Origin: Brachionus plicatilis
Lineage: Eukaryota; Rotifera; Eurotatoria; Ploima; Brachionidae
Length of the DNA stretch: 64,000 nt
Direction of reading: 5' to 3'
NCBI GenBank assembly: GCA_010279815.1
Contig: QEOQ01000345.1
Location: 1,091,671 to 1,155,670, forward strand
Below the pieces are notes generated by a model, which worked only from the letters and a program-made list of their open reading frames with translations, was not told the DNA's origin and ran no database searches. Of this stretch, positions 48,098-59,772 are shown piece after piece (the stretch's first letter is position 1; every line of letters begins with the position of its first letter). Made by a program: the position numbers and the translations under genes.

Positions 48098-51000
48098 ATG
48101 CTCGGCAATAACCAACTATTCGGAGATTCGGGTGATCTAAACCCGAAAAGCTCGTCAACTTTTATTTCCTCATCATCGATCAACAGCAATCATCAACGAT
48201 CGAATTTAAGACACAGTACAAATAGCTTAGCCGCGGCAAAATCTCAATCTAATCCTGTACAAATTCAAAATTACATTACTTGGATAAACTCGCATCTTAA
48301 AAAGCGTCCTGGAGTCAAGCTAGTCGAACATTTGCACACTGATTTAGCAAATGGAGTCAGCCTCATACATCTAATAGAAGTAATTTGTAAGTAATTTATA
48401 TTTTTTTAAATAAAACATTTTTTTTAATTTAAATTTTTTAAAATAAAATTTTTTTTTTACCAAAGCTGGCACTGTTTTGGCCGATGTGAATTTAAACCCC
48501 AAGACCCAGTCCGAGTGTAGAGAGAACATAGAAAAAATTTTGAAATTCATGCAGCAAAATTCCGTAAAAATGCACCAAACCTCGGCCAAAGAGATACTAG
48601 AAGGAAATTTAAAGTCAATTATGCGTTTGGTGCTTGCGTTGGCCGCCCATTTCAAGCCTACAAATGTTCAGCCGTATTCGGCATTCATGTCCAAACTGAA
48701 TCAAAATCCAAGCTCACAGACATCCAGCTCAACTAATTTAAACACGTTGTCAAACAAGCAAATGACAAACAAACGATCACAGTCGACAAATAATGTTAAC
48801 TCGATGAACAACACGTACGTGGTTAATAATCAACAATCAGCCAGCTCAGCTTCAAAGCCAACACTAAATCAAAGTTTGTTTCCTTTAAATACCTAAATGA
48901 TTTTTTCTAATTTGTGTACAAAAGCACGAAATTTAGACTCAATGACTCATTTAGTACAAGCAGCTTGTGTCAGTCTAGCTGATGTACGAAAATATAAAAA
49001 CGAAAATTTTAAGTAATTAAAATAGTTTCAGAATCAAGAATGAAAAAAATTAATTTTTTAAAATTTTTTTTTTAAGCATTAAATATGTTAAAAGGGGTAA
49101 TTTGACGGATTGTAATTCGACTTACTTAAATCCAATAAACCTTAACTCAAACCAAACTTATATACTTCCGAATATGAACACAACGAACTATATTGATAAA
49201 ACGTGTAATCAGTTTTCGCCACCCAAAAACAGCACCATGATTACTGGTTCATTTTTGTTGTCACCCAATGCCGCACAACCGATCGCCTCGTCAACTGTTC
49301 TTCAGCCTGTTGGTAACGCTTTGGACTCTACTGCAATTTCAATGGACAGAAGTGGAATTTACAATCTTAAATCGGTTAAAAGTAAGCTAGACATTATTAT
49401 GTTTTAAATGAAAAATTTTATCTGAATAGCATTGTTTAGTTAAGCAATTGAAATTTAAAAATAGTAAAATCAAATTTTGTTTAATAATACATATTTTTTA
49501 AAGAAAACACTTTTTTCCAAATTTAAAATCCATTTTTAGTATAAGTCAGCACCAATTCTGATGTTGATTTTTTTAAATTTCCATTTGGAAATTAAATAAA
49601 TAAAACTTAAAATAGGCGTAGTAATTTGTTGAAAATTTAGAAATTTAAAACTTTAAAATTTATCACTAAGCTTTTATAATTTAAAGTTAGTCAAACTCCA
49701 AATCTAATTATCCTGACTATTTTAGCGAAAGTTAGCATCTTAAAACTAGGCGCTTAGGCAAAAAAGCTAGCATTAAAATAAAATAAATTATTAATTAATT
49801 ACTTAGTTACTTGAAGTTTAATTATTTTTAAATCAATCTAAAAAAATTTATTTTTTTGATAAAAAATTATGATAAGCTTTCTAAAATTCTTGTAAAAATC
49901 TAAGCATTGCGTCCTTTAGAACTTTTTTGGCACAAAAAAAAAATTTGCAAATTTTTTTCTTTAAAATTAAAGAAAAACAAAATAAAGTTATTTATTAAAA
50001 TTTGTCAAAAACAATGTAATGTAAATGAATTCGTTTAAATTTAACATTGAAAATTCGATTTGGAAAAGTGATATTACTTTTTTTGATACTTTATTTTCTT
50101 CGTTTTAATTTTTCTATGAATATTTATCAAGTTATTTTGATTTTGAAATCTTATTTATTTGACTAAATCTTAACAACTAAATTAAACTTTATCGTAAAAC
50201 TGTTTTTTTTGATAATTTTTTGAGATTTTTATTTACTTAAGCCATTTTTCTAAATTTAATAAAAAGATTAAAATTAATTAATTGACTGCAAGATTGGACT
50301 ACCATAGGGCAAACATTTGTTAATCAATCTAAGAATTAAAGCAGACTTCAAATTTATTTCTTATGAAATCATTTTCTTCGAAATTATGATATAACAATTT
50401 TTTTAATTTAATTCAGAAATAAATTTTAATTTAGCTTTTCTTTCATTAATATTATCCAGTGTTCCACATTATTCTAAAATTTTCCTAGAAAAAATTAAAA
50501 AATTGTCAACTTATATTATCATTTTTTTTCTTGGCTTAAATTAAGTCAAAAATTCTTCATTATTAATTCAAAATAAAGTTTATTTCTAAAATAAATAAAA
50601 AAAAATTGTCACTCTTACAGTAAGGAATTTGGAGTTTACCTTATTTCTTAGAGTTTTAGTGAAGATTAACGATAAATAATTTAGAATAAAGTAAATTTAA
50701 AAAATTATTTGAAATCAACCAAAAGCGATGCAATTCTTTTTTGGACACTAGAAATTCGTCCAGTTTATTATTTTCAGTACTATAATGTAATTCCTGATTT
50801 AGAATTAAATCCGGATGGAATATTTTGGAAAAAATTCGATAATGTAAAGAAATCTGAATTTTATTAATTTCTAATAACATTGAAAATTGAAAACCTTTCG
50901 ATTAGATTTAAAATTTAAAAGAGCTTTATTGCCTTGTGATCAAATTGCTATTGAATTAAATGTACTTGTGATTGCTATAAAAATTTATGTTTAATTTAAG

Positions 51001-52973
51001 AGTTTGGCGTCAAAAATACTAGCTTAAATTTGTTATCTCTGTATTCGGAGACAAAAAATTAAAAAAAAAAAAACTTGGCAACTGCTTGGTCTAAATTATA
51101 TTAATTTTATTTTTTAAATTAAAAAAAAGATAAAACATATTATTTGGATAAAAAAGAAAGAATTATTGAAGAAGAAGTGGAAATGAAATCACCGGTCAAA
51201 AAATCGACCGAGGACAGACATCCAGAAGCTGTGGACAATTGCAGCAAAAGTACTGAAAACGTTTCAAACAATCAAACTGCCAAGACAGTTGTGAACGAAG
51301 CCAATGAAGCAAATGCTGAAGCTAAGAATATTCTGGAAGTGGTAAAAGACTCTGACAGCAATAGCATGATTTTACAAAATATGGTGGAAAATAATGAGAT
51401 CAACATCACTGAAGTTCAGTCTATTAAAAATATGCTTCTAAAATTACAGAAAGTTTTGATAACCTGCGATATGAGCGATTTGCAGCCCGAGGATTTGATG
51501 CCGAATGCTGAAAATGAGTTGAATTCGTCAAATGTGAGTAATCCATCTAATTTACCATATGAGGAAAAAATTTCCATTCTCAAATCGGAAATTCAACAGC
51601 TTGAAGTCTACAACACTGAGTTAAAAAATGAGCTAAATCAATTTAAGACAGACAATTTAAATAAAAATGGAATTCAGAGTGGCCTTAAATCGCGGATCAG
51701 TGAGCAAAATAATACCATTCTGGAAATGAAAAACGAGCAATTAAATCTTGAGTTAAACACTCAAAATTTGACCAAAGAAAAAGACGATCTAAAAAATCAG
51801 CTAATTTCCTATCAGACTCAAATCGAGTCGTTCAAGACTGATTTGGCAAATAAAGATAGTTTAATAGAAAAATTAAAAAGTGAAATCAGTGACTTGACCA
51901 GAGAAAAAGAGGAACAAGCAAAAGTTATACGACAACAAGTCAAAAAGGTGTCGGACACTTTGGATGTGGTTCAAGAAAAAGAGCATGCTTTGTCCGGTAT
52001 GATTGCCAATACAGACCGAAAAATAAACCTGATAGCATCCCAAAATGCAAAAAAAGATTTGACAGTCTCAGCATCTAAAGAAGAATATTCGACAATCAAG
52101 GACTCATTGGGAAGACTAAGGCACCAATTTGGTCACAATCATTCGTCTCAAGTTTTGATCAATATGATTGAACAAAATTTAAACAGTCTCATTGAGCGGA
52201 CCGGACTAAATCCGGCACTTTTCTCGTCTTCAACCTCCGGGTCCAGCTCGCTGACATCATCATCGGCCAACTCTCCCGTCCAGCATGTCCAGTCTCAATC
52301 GCCTTCATCGGTTCATTCGTCCTCATCATCTATATCTGCAGTGTCAAACTATTCACACAAGTCACTGGAAAAAACTGAAATAGAAGCCAAGTCCGAATCA
52401 ACAAACAACGAAAGCAATGTAAAAAAAATTATTTCACGTCTTTTTGCGCAAACTTACACAGCGCCCCAAGGGGTTCACCCAAATGGAAATCTGTCGGCCA
52501 GAACTGAAAAGCCAAATAAACTAAACAATCAAATGTGGGAGAATTTTTGTAAGCAAAAATCGGCAAGTTCTTTGCTGACCATATCCACATCGACCAACTT
52601 TGACTCGACGCAATCAAGTGCCAATACAAGCACGAGTAGCTGTAACAACAGTGCCATTCCGAGTACCAAATGTGTCTATTATATGGAAAAAAATAATTCA
52701 CCAATAATGATTCATTTGAACAAAAATCTTGGTTCGATTACTTTGAATGATCTTAAAGAAGCTGTCAAATTAAAGCAAAGTGGTAATTACAGATATAGAT
52801 TTAAACTAACTGATCGTGAATTTGGAGTTATTACACAAGAAGTATGCAAATTTGTTTGAAAAAAATTAAAAAAATTTTTTTTTTTAATTTTATCTATATT
52901 TTAGATATCGGATGAAAGCAAGATATTGCCTAGTTTTGATGGAAAAATTGTTGTGTGGATTGAGAAGATGTGA
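48098..52973 (+). CDS. DIXDC1: Dixin (DIX domain-containing protein 1)
   Basis: Exons 48098-48386, 48466-48873, 48925-49012, 49077-49381, 51130-52841 and 52905-52973 close in phase to 956 residues (human long form 683). Dixin links the actin cytoskeleton to Wnt signalling, binding Dishevelled and Axin through its DIX domain. The calponin-homology domain spans about residues 55-162 (IQNYITWINSHLKKRPGVKL, HQTSAKEILEGNLKSIMRLV, LALAAHFKP, the last almost identical to human). A family block HLVQAACVSLADVRKYK follows in exon 3. Exon 5 carries the coiled coil (ISILKSEIQQLEVYNTELKN onward), the conserved MIEQNLNSLIERTGL and Ser-rich linkers. The DIX domain ends the protein: CVYYMEKNNSPIMIHL, LNDLKEAVKLKQSGNYRYRF, then FDGKIVVWIEKM across the last intron. 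Extra length is mostly Ser/Asn-rich linker. Intron 4 is 1.75 kb. AATAAA at 53233-53238. Confidence 0.95.
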
Positions 52974-55359
52974 TTGAAAAAATATAGTCCATTTAATTTT
53001 TTGTTATTTTGAGACTTTAAGTTAATTATTAGTGAATAGACCTGATAATAAATCTAGGATTCGTATTGTTGATTGAATGAATTTATGCAAGACATTTTAA
53101 TCTGATCTCACGATCGTTAATTTTTTTCTCATAAATAAATTTTGTATATTAAATTTAGTTACTATTATTTTTTGAATTGTTTAAAATTATGTACGTGGAT
53201 TATTTTTTATTAAATTTATTGATTGTATTTTCAATAAAAAAATAAAAGTTTAATTTTCAAATTATTAAGATTTTTTATTTTAGACAAATTTTTAACTTAT
53301 TAGAAAGACCAAAATTTTCTATCTCATAATGACAGACTTTTGAAATGTAAATAAATAAAAACATACCGAAAATAGGCCTTTGTTTGGATCATTAGGCCTT
53401 TATTAAATCTATAATTTTATCAAAAATTATAAATTAAAATAAAAAATTAAATGTTTAATTTTTTTTACACTAAATAAAAAATATCATTAACCATTATTTT
53501 TTATTTAGTAAATAAATAACTAAATTACTTCTAAAATTCTTAGTTAAATTGAAAAATATGTGCTTAAAAGCTTTAGACAAAATCTGACCGACAATCCCTA
53601 ATTTATAAACTTAAAATTTTTGGGTCTAGTGGAAAATGTGAACATTTTGTTCACATAATCTTTGGTCACATATTTGGTGACCATAAGCTGGTCACATAAA
53701 AAAAAATGTTCACCAAATTTTAGATTAAAAAAATAAAAATTAAATAATTTAAAAAAGACAAAAATTTAAAAAAACTATTTTATAATGCTTAGATCAAATT
53801 CAGAAGTCTTGTAAATCCAAGAAATTTTGATTTAACTTTAAATCAAAATCCGATGATACACCAATAAATAACCAAGATAGTGATGCCGAGTTGAGTTTTA
53901 GTGAGAATTTAATTACAATAGATAAGGAATTAAGCGTGTTAAATCTAAACGCAGGAGAAAAAGCAATGACTGAAATTATTACTTCTCGAGAAACTAGTGA
54001 TGGGAGTTTTCTCTTTCGTTTTTGAGCGACTAGTTTTTAGTTAACTAATTTTTAGTCCGCTTATTTTTAGTCGACTAAACTAAAATTATTAACTAAAGTC
54101 TAATTTTTTAAATCTTATTTTTTTTTTAGAAAATTTTTACTAAATAAAAGTTATAACTAAAGCAATTAGCATGATTTTTCTGTAGCAGAAACTCAAAAAA
54201 ATTAAAATATGAGTAAATTATCATCTACTTCTTCTACTTCTACTAATATATAATCCTCAAATTTTCAGGTTTCTTTGTTGGTTTTTTCTTTCAATAAATT
54301 CTTTCAGGGACTTTTCGAGGAGAACTAAGTGTCAGCATCTCAAAAAACACCCCCTTTGTCTATATCGTTACTCGGTTAAGGCTGTGGGCGGGGCTCAAAG
54401 TTTGGAATGTCAAAATTTAGAATTCCGTAAATCTCTAAATTTTTGGACTTTTTGGGGGTAGTCGAGGGTGGGGATTCTGAATTTAATGTTAGTTTTGGGA
54501 AAAAGGCGGTGACATGGGCGTGGCACTCGATTTTTTGAGTTCAATTCGGGTTTTTGGGGGATTTTGAATTATTAATAAATTGCCGTTCTTTTCGGGAAAT
54601 TAGGCGGCCCAGTGATTAAGTTGGAGGTCCAAAATAAAAATTTTGCCGTTCCATTTCAAAAAAGTGCCGTTCTCGTCAAATAATTGCCGTTCCAGGGGGT
54701 CAATTAGGCGGCCGAGAGTATTATATTAATTTTTAAAGCAAATTTTTTCAGGAAATTTTTATTTAAAATGAAAAAATGGTGCGAAATTAAAATTTTTAAA
54801 ATTAAGAAAAAAAGGCATTAAAAAGCACTGCCTGTTACATTTAGAAAAGCAATGTCTTAGTAATATTAGACTTAAAATTTTTTTCCCGGCCATTAAACTT
54901 TGATTTCCAGGTTAGAAATAAAAGCTTTTTTCCTAAAAATTCAAAAAAATGGCGCGAAATTAAATTTTTTTAAATTTAAAAAAAATAAGGCGCCAATATT
55001 TAAAATTTATTAAAAATACTTTAAAAACGGTAAAAAATTTTTCGACCCCCCATTGAACTTGCCGTTCTAGAGTATTTAATTTAGTTTTAAAGCAATTTTT
55101 CAAGCAATTTTTATTTAAATTCAAAAAAATGGCGGGAAATAAAATTTTTTGCTATTATTAAAAAAAATGGCGCTAAATTCAAAAATAATTTAAAATTTTG
55201 AAATAAGATAGCGTCAAAATAGAAAATTCTTTTAAAAAACTTTAAAAATAGTTAAAATTTCCCCCCCCCCATTGAACTTGCCGTTCCAGGTTTAAAAAGG
55301 ACTAACACTATTATTGGCACTCAAATAATTTCCAAAAATTTTCCCCCCATTAAACCGTG

Positions 55360-55815
55360 ATTTCCAGGTTAAAAAAGGACGTGTCAATTTTAAAAAGACG
55401 TGTCGCGTTATAAAAGGACGTTTTAAGTTATAAAAGGATACGTCTGTAATAAAAGGACGTGTCTGTTATTAAAGGACGTGTATCTCGATTATTAGCACTC
55501 TGATAATTATTCAAATTTCCCCCCCCCCATTAAACTTGCCGTTCCTGGTTAAAAAAGGACGTTCTGGGTTAAAATAGGACGTCATGCATCATAATAAGAC
55601 GTCATGAGTCATAATTAGACGCTATGGGTCATAATTAGACGTTATGAGTCATAATTAGACGCTATGGGTCATAATAAGACGTCATGGGTCATAATAGATA
55701 ATCATGGGTTAGATTAAGACGTACTGGGTTATAACATGACGCTATGGGTCATACTAAGACGTCAGGTGTCATAATAAGTCGTAATAGGATGTTATGGGTT
55801 AAAAAAGGACGGTAT
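55360..55815. repeat. Tandem array of a 20-bp unit inside the hAT-like element
   Basis: From about 55541 the unit GACGTCATGGGTCATAATAA recurs with variants at exactly 20-base steps for about 13 copies. The stretch 55360-55500 is an older, less regular part of the same array (AAAGGACGTGTC, AAAAGGACGT). The constant core is GACG followed by TGGGTYATAA. Such repeats can be binding sites for transposase or other proteins, but that is a guess. Confidence 0.8.
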
Positions 55816-55978
55816 TAGCCTGTATAAATATGGATGAGAGTAAATCGTGAACAAACAGTGAACGGTAGAGTTTAAAAACATAAAACGGAAAAGCGTTGGG
55901 AGTAAAAGTCCCAACTACTCCATAAATTAAGACAAAAAAGCGAGAGAGTGAGAGGGGGGGGGGGGAGGAGAGTCTTAA

Positions 55979-56032
55979 AGAGAGGTAGACCGCGCATAAA
56001 ATCGCAAGATTTTATGCGCGGTCTACCTCTCT
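55979..56032. repeat. Perfect 25-bp stem hairpin with GCAA loop
   Basis: AGAGAGGTAGACCGCGCATA, then AAATC, is followed by GCAA and the exact complement. All 25 pairs match and the four-base loop has the GNRA form. Directly before it is a purine run (AGAGGGGGGGGGGGG). A third copy of the TTTATGCGCGGT phrase follows at about 56035. Confidence 0.85.
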
Positions 56033-56530
56033 GCTTTATGCGCGGTATTTGGAAAAATGGGGGGGATGTGGGTCAAGTGGGCGTGGGCTAGTCAATTAAA
56101 TATTCTTTAAACCTTTGAATTTAATTGATTATAAATTATGGAATCAACAAATTAAAAAATGTTATGTTTATTTTATTAATCAACCAATAGAATAAATAAA
56201 TAACATTAAATAAAGACTTAAATTAATAACATCTGGTTTTGTTACCTATCCTCATTTAAACAATTTTCACATAAAAAAAATTTATAATTGTCTAAATAAA
56301 GGAATTTTTCTTTTAAATAAAATTCAATAGATTAATTATCAAAATCAAATCCTAAATATTAACTAAAAATTAAAAAAAAATTATATAATGTCAAATCAAT
56401 GTTTTTAAATATTTTTTTGTCTCAATATTCCTTAGATATCTCGCTTATGCATAAAATCCTGCTATTCCTAAATTGTCTCACTATTTCAAAGATATCTCAC
56501 TTATTTTATTACAACTTTTTTTCTTAATAT

Positions 56531-56736
56531 CAGACTTGTTTATGAGTCAGAGTTTTTAAGTCTGAGTCACAAAAATTAATGTAAAAAGTTATGACTTGAC
56601 TAAAATTTTAGTGACTTTGACTTTAACTAGGCAGCCACAATAACTACCTGGAACGGTAAAAAATTCATGTTACTCAGACTTTTTTTTGAAAAAATTCATT
56701 GACTTAACTTGAGACTTCTTCTTAAAAACAAGTCTG
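56531..56736. mobile_element. Third copy of the CAGACTTG hAT-like MITE, nested
   Basis: Starts CAGACTTGTTTATGAGTCAG and ends CTTAAAAACAAGTCTG. Flanking octamers CTTAATAT (56523-56530) and TTTAATAT (56737-56744) agree at 7 of 8. The middle carries a short extra piece with GGCAGCCACAATAACTACCT and GGAACGGTAAAAAATTCATG, related to sequence at about 19610-19700. It lies inside the 2.9-kb hAT-like element. Confidence 0.75.
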
Positions 56737-57592
56737 TTTAATATCATACTAATCCCGAGTCATCTCACATAGCAAATAACATCCCTTTTTAATATTTTTT
56801 TTTACCCTTAGTCTAACTAATTCGACTAAACTACGTTTTAGTCGACTAAAAATAAGTTAACTGAAACTTAGTCGACTTAATTTTAGCCGACTAAACTAAA
56901 TTAGTTTAGTTAGGACCCATCACTACAAGAAACTTTGAATGCAGTAAAAACAGCACTCAGCAAGCATGCAAACCCTGTACCGTGTGATTTATGTGGAGAA
57001 TTATTGAAAAACATCAAGGGTGTAATTTGTAATGGTGGGGAATTTATCTTTTCTTTTATTTGCATTTAAAATTAAACTTTTATTCTAAAATTAATGTTCA
57101 CAAAAAATAAAAACTGGACTCGAAAAATTTTTTTATTTTTTTATTTATCTATTTTGGTCACCAAATATGTGACCAGAGATTATGTGAACAAAATGTTCAC
57201 ATTTTGGACTTGATACTAATGATACTAATACAAATACAAAAAATATAATAAAAAATACAATTAAATGTTAAATCTTCTTAAATAGAATCATACAGCCAAG
57301 AAAAGTTAAATTACTAGCTTAGTAAAACAAAATTTAAACCAGGTCAGTAATGAGGCATTGCCAACTTAAAAATTCAGAATTGAAAAATTCTGATTAATTG
57401 ATTAAAGTTTCTCTGTTTGCTTAGCTCCATAATTAATCTGTATTTTAATTTTATAAAACTGGCTTATAACTTATTAATTTAAGTAAATACGAAACTTTTT
57501 TCTAATCAAAAACTTAATATCTTAAATATTATTGTTAATTTAATTGCTTGTGTGTATATGAAGGTAAATTTTTATACATATGTAAACAAAAA

Positions 57593-57850
57593 ATGTCTAC
57601 TCAAATTAAAAGGAAACCTTTGTCATTAGAAGAAAAACTTGAAATTTCGAATGATTTTAATAAAAATAATCTCACTGTCACAGAACTTGTGAAAAAATAT
57701 AATAGACCTCAGAGTACTGTTTCTTCTATTCTTAAGGCAGAGAATCAAGAAAAGATAAAAAACTTATATGAAAATAATTTAATCAATCTTAGCTCTAAAA
57801 GAATGAGGGGTTCTAATTATGTTAAAATTGAAGAGGTCACTGATCCTTGA
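57593..57850 (+). pseudogene. Tigger/pogo-type DNA-binding fragment (CENP-B-like helix-turn-helix)
   Basis: An 85-residue ORF, MSTQIKRKPLSLEEKLEISN onward, with the N-terminal helix-turn-helix of pogo/Tigger transposases and CENP-B: LSLEEKLEISNDFNKNN, TVTELVKKYNRPQSTVSSIL. The DDE catalytic domain is absent; the frame ends at TGA 57848-57850. About 130 bases later the sequence TTAATACGATATTGGTTAAT, then CCAGACTCGACTATA (about 57985), looks like the terminal repeat of such an element. So this is an internally deleted copy. A host gene derived from such an element is possible but unsupported. Confidence 0.7.
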
Positions 57851-57929
57851 TCACTAGTTCAAATCAGTTAAATTTATTTTCAATTTTTTTCTTCCCATAC
57901 TTTAATATGCAAATTTGATTAATACGATA

Positions 57930-58566
57930 TTGGTTAATACGATGTCCATTTTTTCCGCCCAAACACATCGAATTATCCAGACTCGACTATATCTCGATAT
58001 GACTACGTCAATAGATCATTTTAGAAACTATTTGAGAATTTTTGTTAACAGTTTAATTGATAATTGTCCGAGTTTTATCAATTACTTTTATAACCAATGG
58101 TTCAAGTCAAATTGGAAAAATTGGAAGGCTTTTTCATCTCTTCCTGGCTATGTGTACCAATTACACATAGCCACATTACGTGTACCAATTCACCACTTGA
58201 ATCTTTCAACGCAACAATTAAAAGGGATTTTACACATCGTCGTAAACTTGGCATTTTTGCCTTTATAGGAAAAAGTATGGATATTATAAGGTACTATTCG
58301 ATTGATGGTCAAAAATTTTCTTTGACTCTTAAACCCACTTCATCAGCAATTAAATTAGGAAAATCAATGACTAGTGGGGAAAATTTCAAGAAAATATACC
58401 AACTAATTATTTAACAAAAAATTGTTTGTGTAAATACTACTTGAAACTTGGATTTTGTTCACATTTATTAGCTTTACAAGAATTGTTTAAAAAGAAAGAT
58501 CAGTTTGTTAACAAGCCAAAAAAAGGTAGAGCTAAAAATTCTGAAAAATGGTACGTGAGAGAATAA
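57930..58566 (+). pseudogene. Mutator-like (MULE) transposase C-terminal relic with SWIM zinc finger
   Basis: Three frames are needed to read it, so it is broken by at least two frameshifts. Block 1 (to about 58135): NYLRIFVNSLIDNCPSFINY, then FYNQWFKSNWKNWKAF. Block 2 (58180-58300): TNSPLESFNATIKRDFTHRR, then KLGIFAFIGKSMDIIRYYS. Block 3 (about 58415-58566): CLCKYYLKLGFCSHLLALQE, a CxC..CxH SWIM zinc finger, ending KGRAKNSEKWYVRE and TAA. The NSPLESFN motif followed by a SWIM finger is typical of MULE transposases. The catalytic DDE part upstream is missing. Confidence 0.75.
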
Positions 58567-59772
58567 AACAATGATTAAAAACATACTTTATATATATCAA
58601 TAAGCTTTGTGATTTTAGATTTGAAAAAATTCAGCATTTAACTTTTTTCAGCATTTATTCAATAAATTTTTTGCTGAAAAGTTTTTTCCCTTAATTTAAA
58701 CTAAATTATTTTTTTGTGTTCAACGATTTTTTAGGAAAAAATTTTTGTGTTCAAAATTTTTTCACATTTTTTAAAATTTGTACTGAGAAGATAAAATTTT
58801 GTGTTAAAAAGTTTTTTTCTTTTTTGAAAAATTTGTGATGAGAAGATTTAATTCTGTGACGATCAGTTTAAATTTGTGTTGAAAAGTTTTTTTATTGTGT
58901 TGAAATATTAATCCCTATCTCTGATTCTTAAATCAGTAATGAGTGATTTTGGTTTTCAAAATATTCCGAAACCGATGAAAATTTTTTATAACTCGAAAAC
59001 TTTATGGTTAATAATTTTTATGACATGACAAATAATGATAAATTTTTGAATTTTAAAAAATAATATTTCGATGAGTTGGTTTTAATTAAAAAAGTTACTA
59101 GTGAAGAATAAAATAGTTTAAATAATTTATTTATAAAATTAAAAATACTTTTATTTAGTTAAAACAAAAATAAATTTTGAGAAAAAAATCGAATTCCACC
59201 GAAAGAAAAATTTTAAATATTAAAAAAAATTAAAGTTTTATTTGAATTATTTCATATTCGAATAAAAGACTAACTTTTATTTTTAAATTTGTATTTCTAA
59301 AAAATATTTTGTTAATCAGAGCAAATTAACTAATCAAATTGTTCAATTTAAATAAAAGAACTTTATCATTTAATTATAAATGATAAAGTTTCGTCATTGA
59401 TGAGGAATGAACATACAAAAAAAGATAAAATCACCTTTTTATTTAAAAAAAAAGAAAAGTTTCTTTTAATTTGCAATAGATCAATCGATTATCTATTTAT
59501 TAATAATTAAGATTAATAATAATTTTAAATTAAATTGTAAATATACCAAATAAAGCAGCATGAATTACATATGAAAAACAAACATTCAAAAAAAAGTTTA
59601 ATTTTAAAATTTTTATCAGATAAAATACACAAAACAATAGGTTCAGTACCTATGTTAACACTTGAGTTCAAGTATCAAAAGATTAATCGATTAAATTAAA
59701 TATACATTAAACGGATCGAAATTCAAATCAATCGAAAAAAAATAGACTCATAATCGTCACAGTCAATCAAGT

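Larger units (their letters stand above)
53995..56925. mobile_element. hAT-like non-autonomous element, 2.93 kb, with 8-bp target duplication
   Basis: Ends TAGTGATGGG and CCCATCACTA are perfect inverted repeats, and the subterminal regions on both sides contain many inverted copies of TTTTTAGTCGACTAAACT. The flanking octamers are CGAGAAAC (53987-53994) and CAAGAAAC (56926-56933), 7 of 8 identical. TAGTGATGGG-type ends with 8-bp duplications are typical of hAT. No transposase ORF is present. The interior holds GCCGTTCCA / GGCGGCC phrases, C-runs (CCCCCCC) and G-runs, a 20-bp tandem array and a long hairpin, and a MITE copy at 56531-56736. Confidence 0.85.
53831..57069 (+). pseudogene. ORF fragment of the outer transposon, split by the hAT-like insert
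   Basis: The frame runs 53831-53994 (after a TGA), is interrupted by the insert plus one target-site copy, and resumes at 56934-57069 in the same frame: the codon ACT is shared across the breakpoint and the reading continues LNAVKTALSKHANPVPCDLC, then GELLKNIKGVIC. The CDLC..VIC pairing suggests a zinc-binding site. The first half is acidic (DNQDSDAELSF-like). I do not recognise the protein; it is probably a remnant of the element's own protein. Confidence 0.6.
53633..57205. mobile_element. DNA transposon with 50-bp terminal inverted repeats, interrupted by a hAT-like insert
   Basis: Terminal repeats 53633-53682 and 57156-57205 match at 49 of 50 positions (AAAATGTGAACATTTTG, then TTCACATAATC, ending TTTGGTGACC). 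Without the 2.9-kb insert the element is about 640 bp, so it is an internally deleted copy. It contains a short ORF in two pieces, 53831-53994 and 56934-57069. The flanks show no obvious target duplication, so the superfamily is open; 50-bp repeats would suit a Mutator-like or similar element. Confidence 0.8.
52974..59772. other. 6.8-kb intergenic region made largely of DNA-transposon remains
   Basis: Contains the Dixin 3' UTR, a TIR element with a nested hAT-like insertion (53633-57205), a Tigger-type fragment (57593 to about 57990), a Mutator-like transposase relic (about 57930-58566) and about 1.2 kb of plain AT-rich sequence before the neurabin 3' end. No host gene is visible. Confidence 0.6.
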
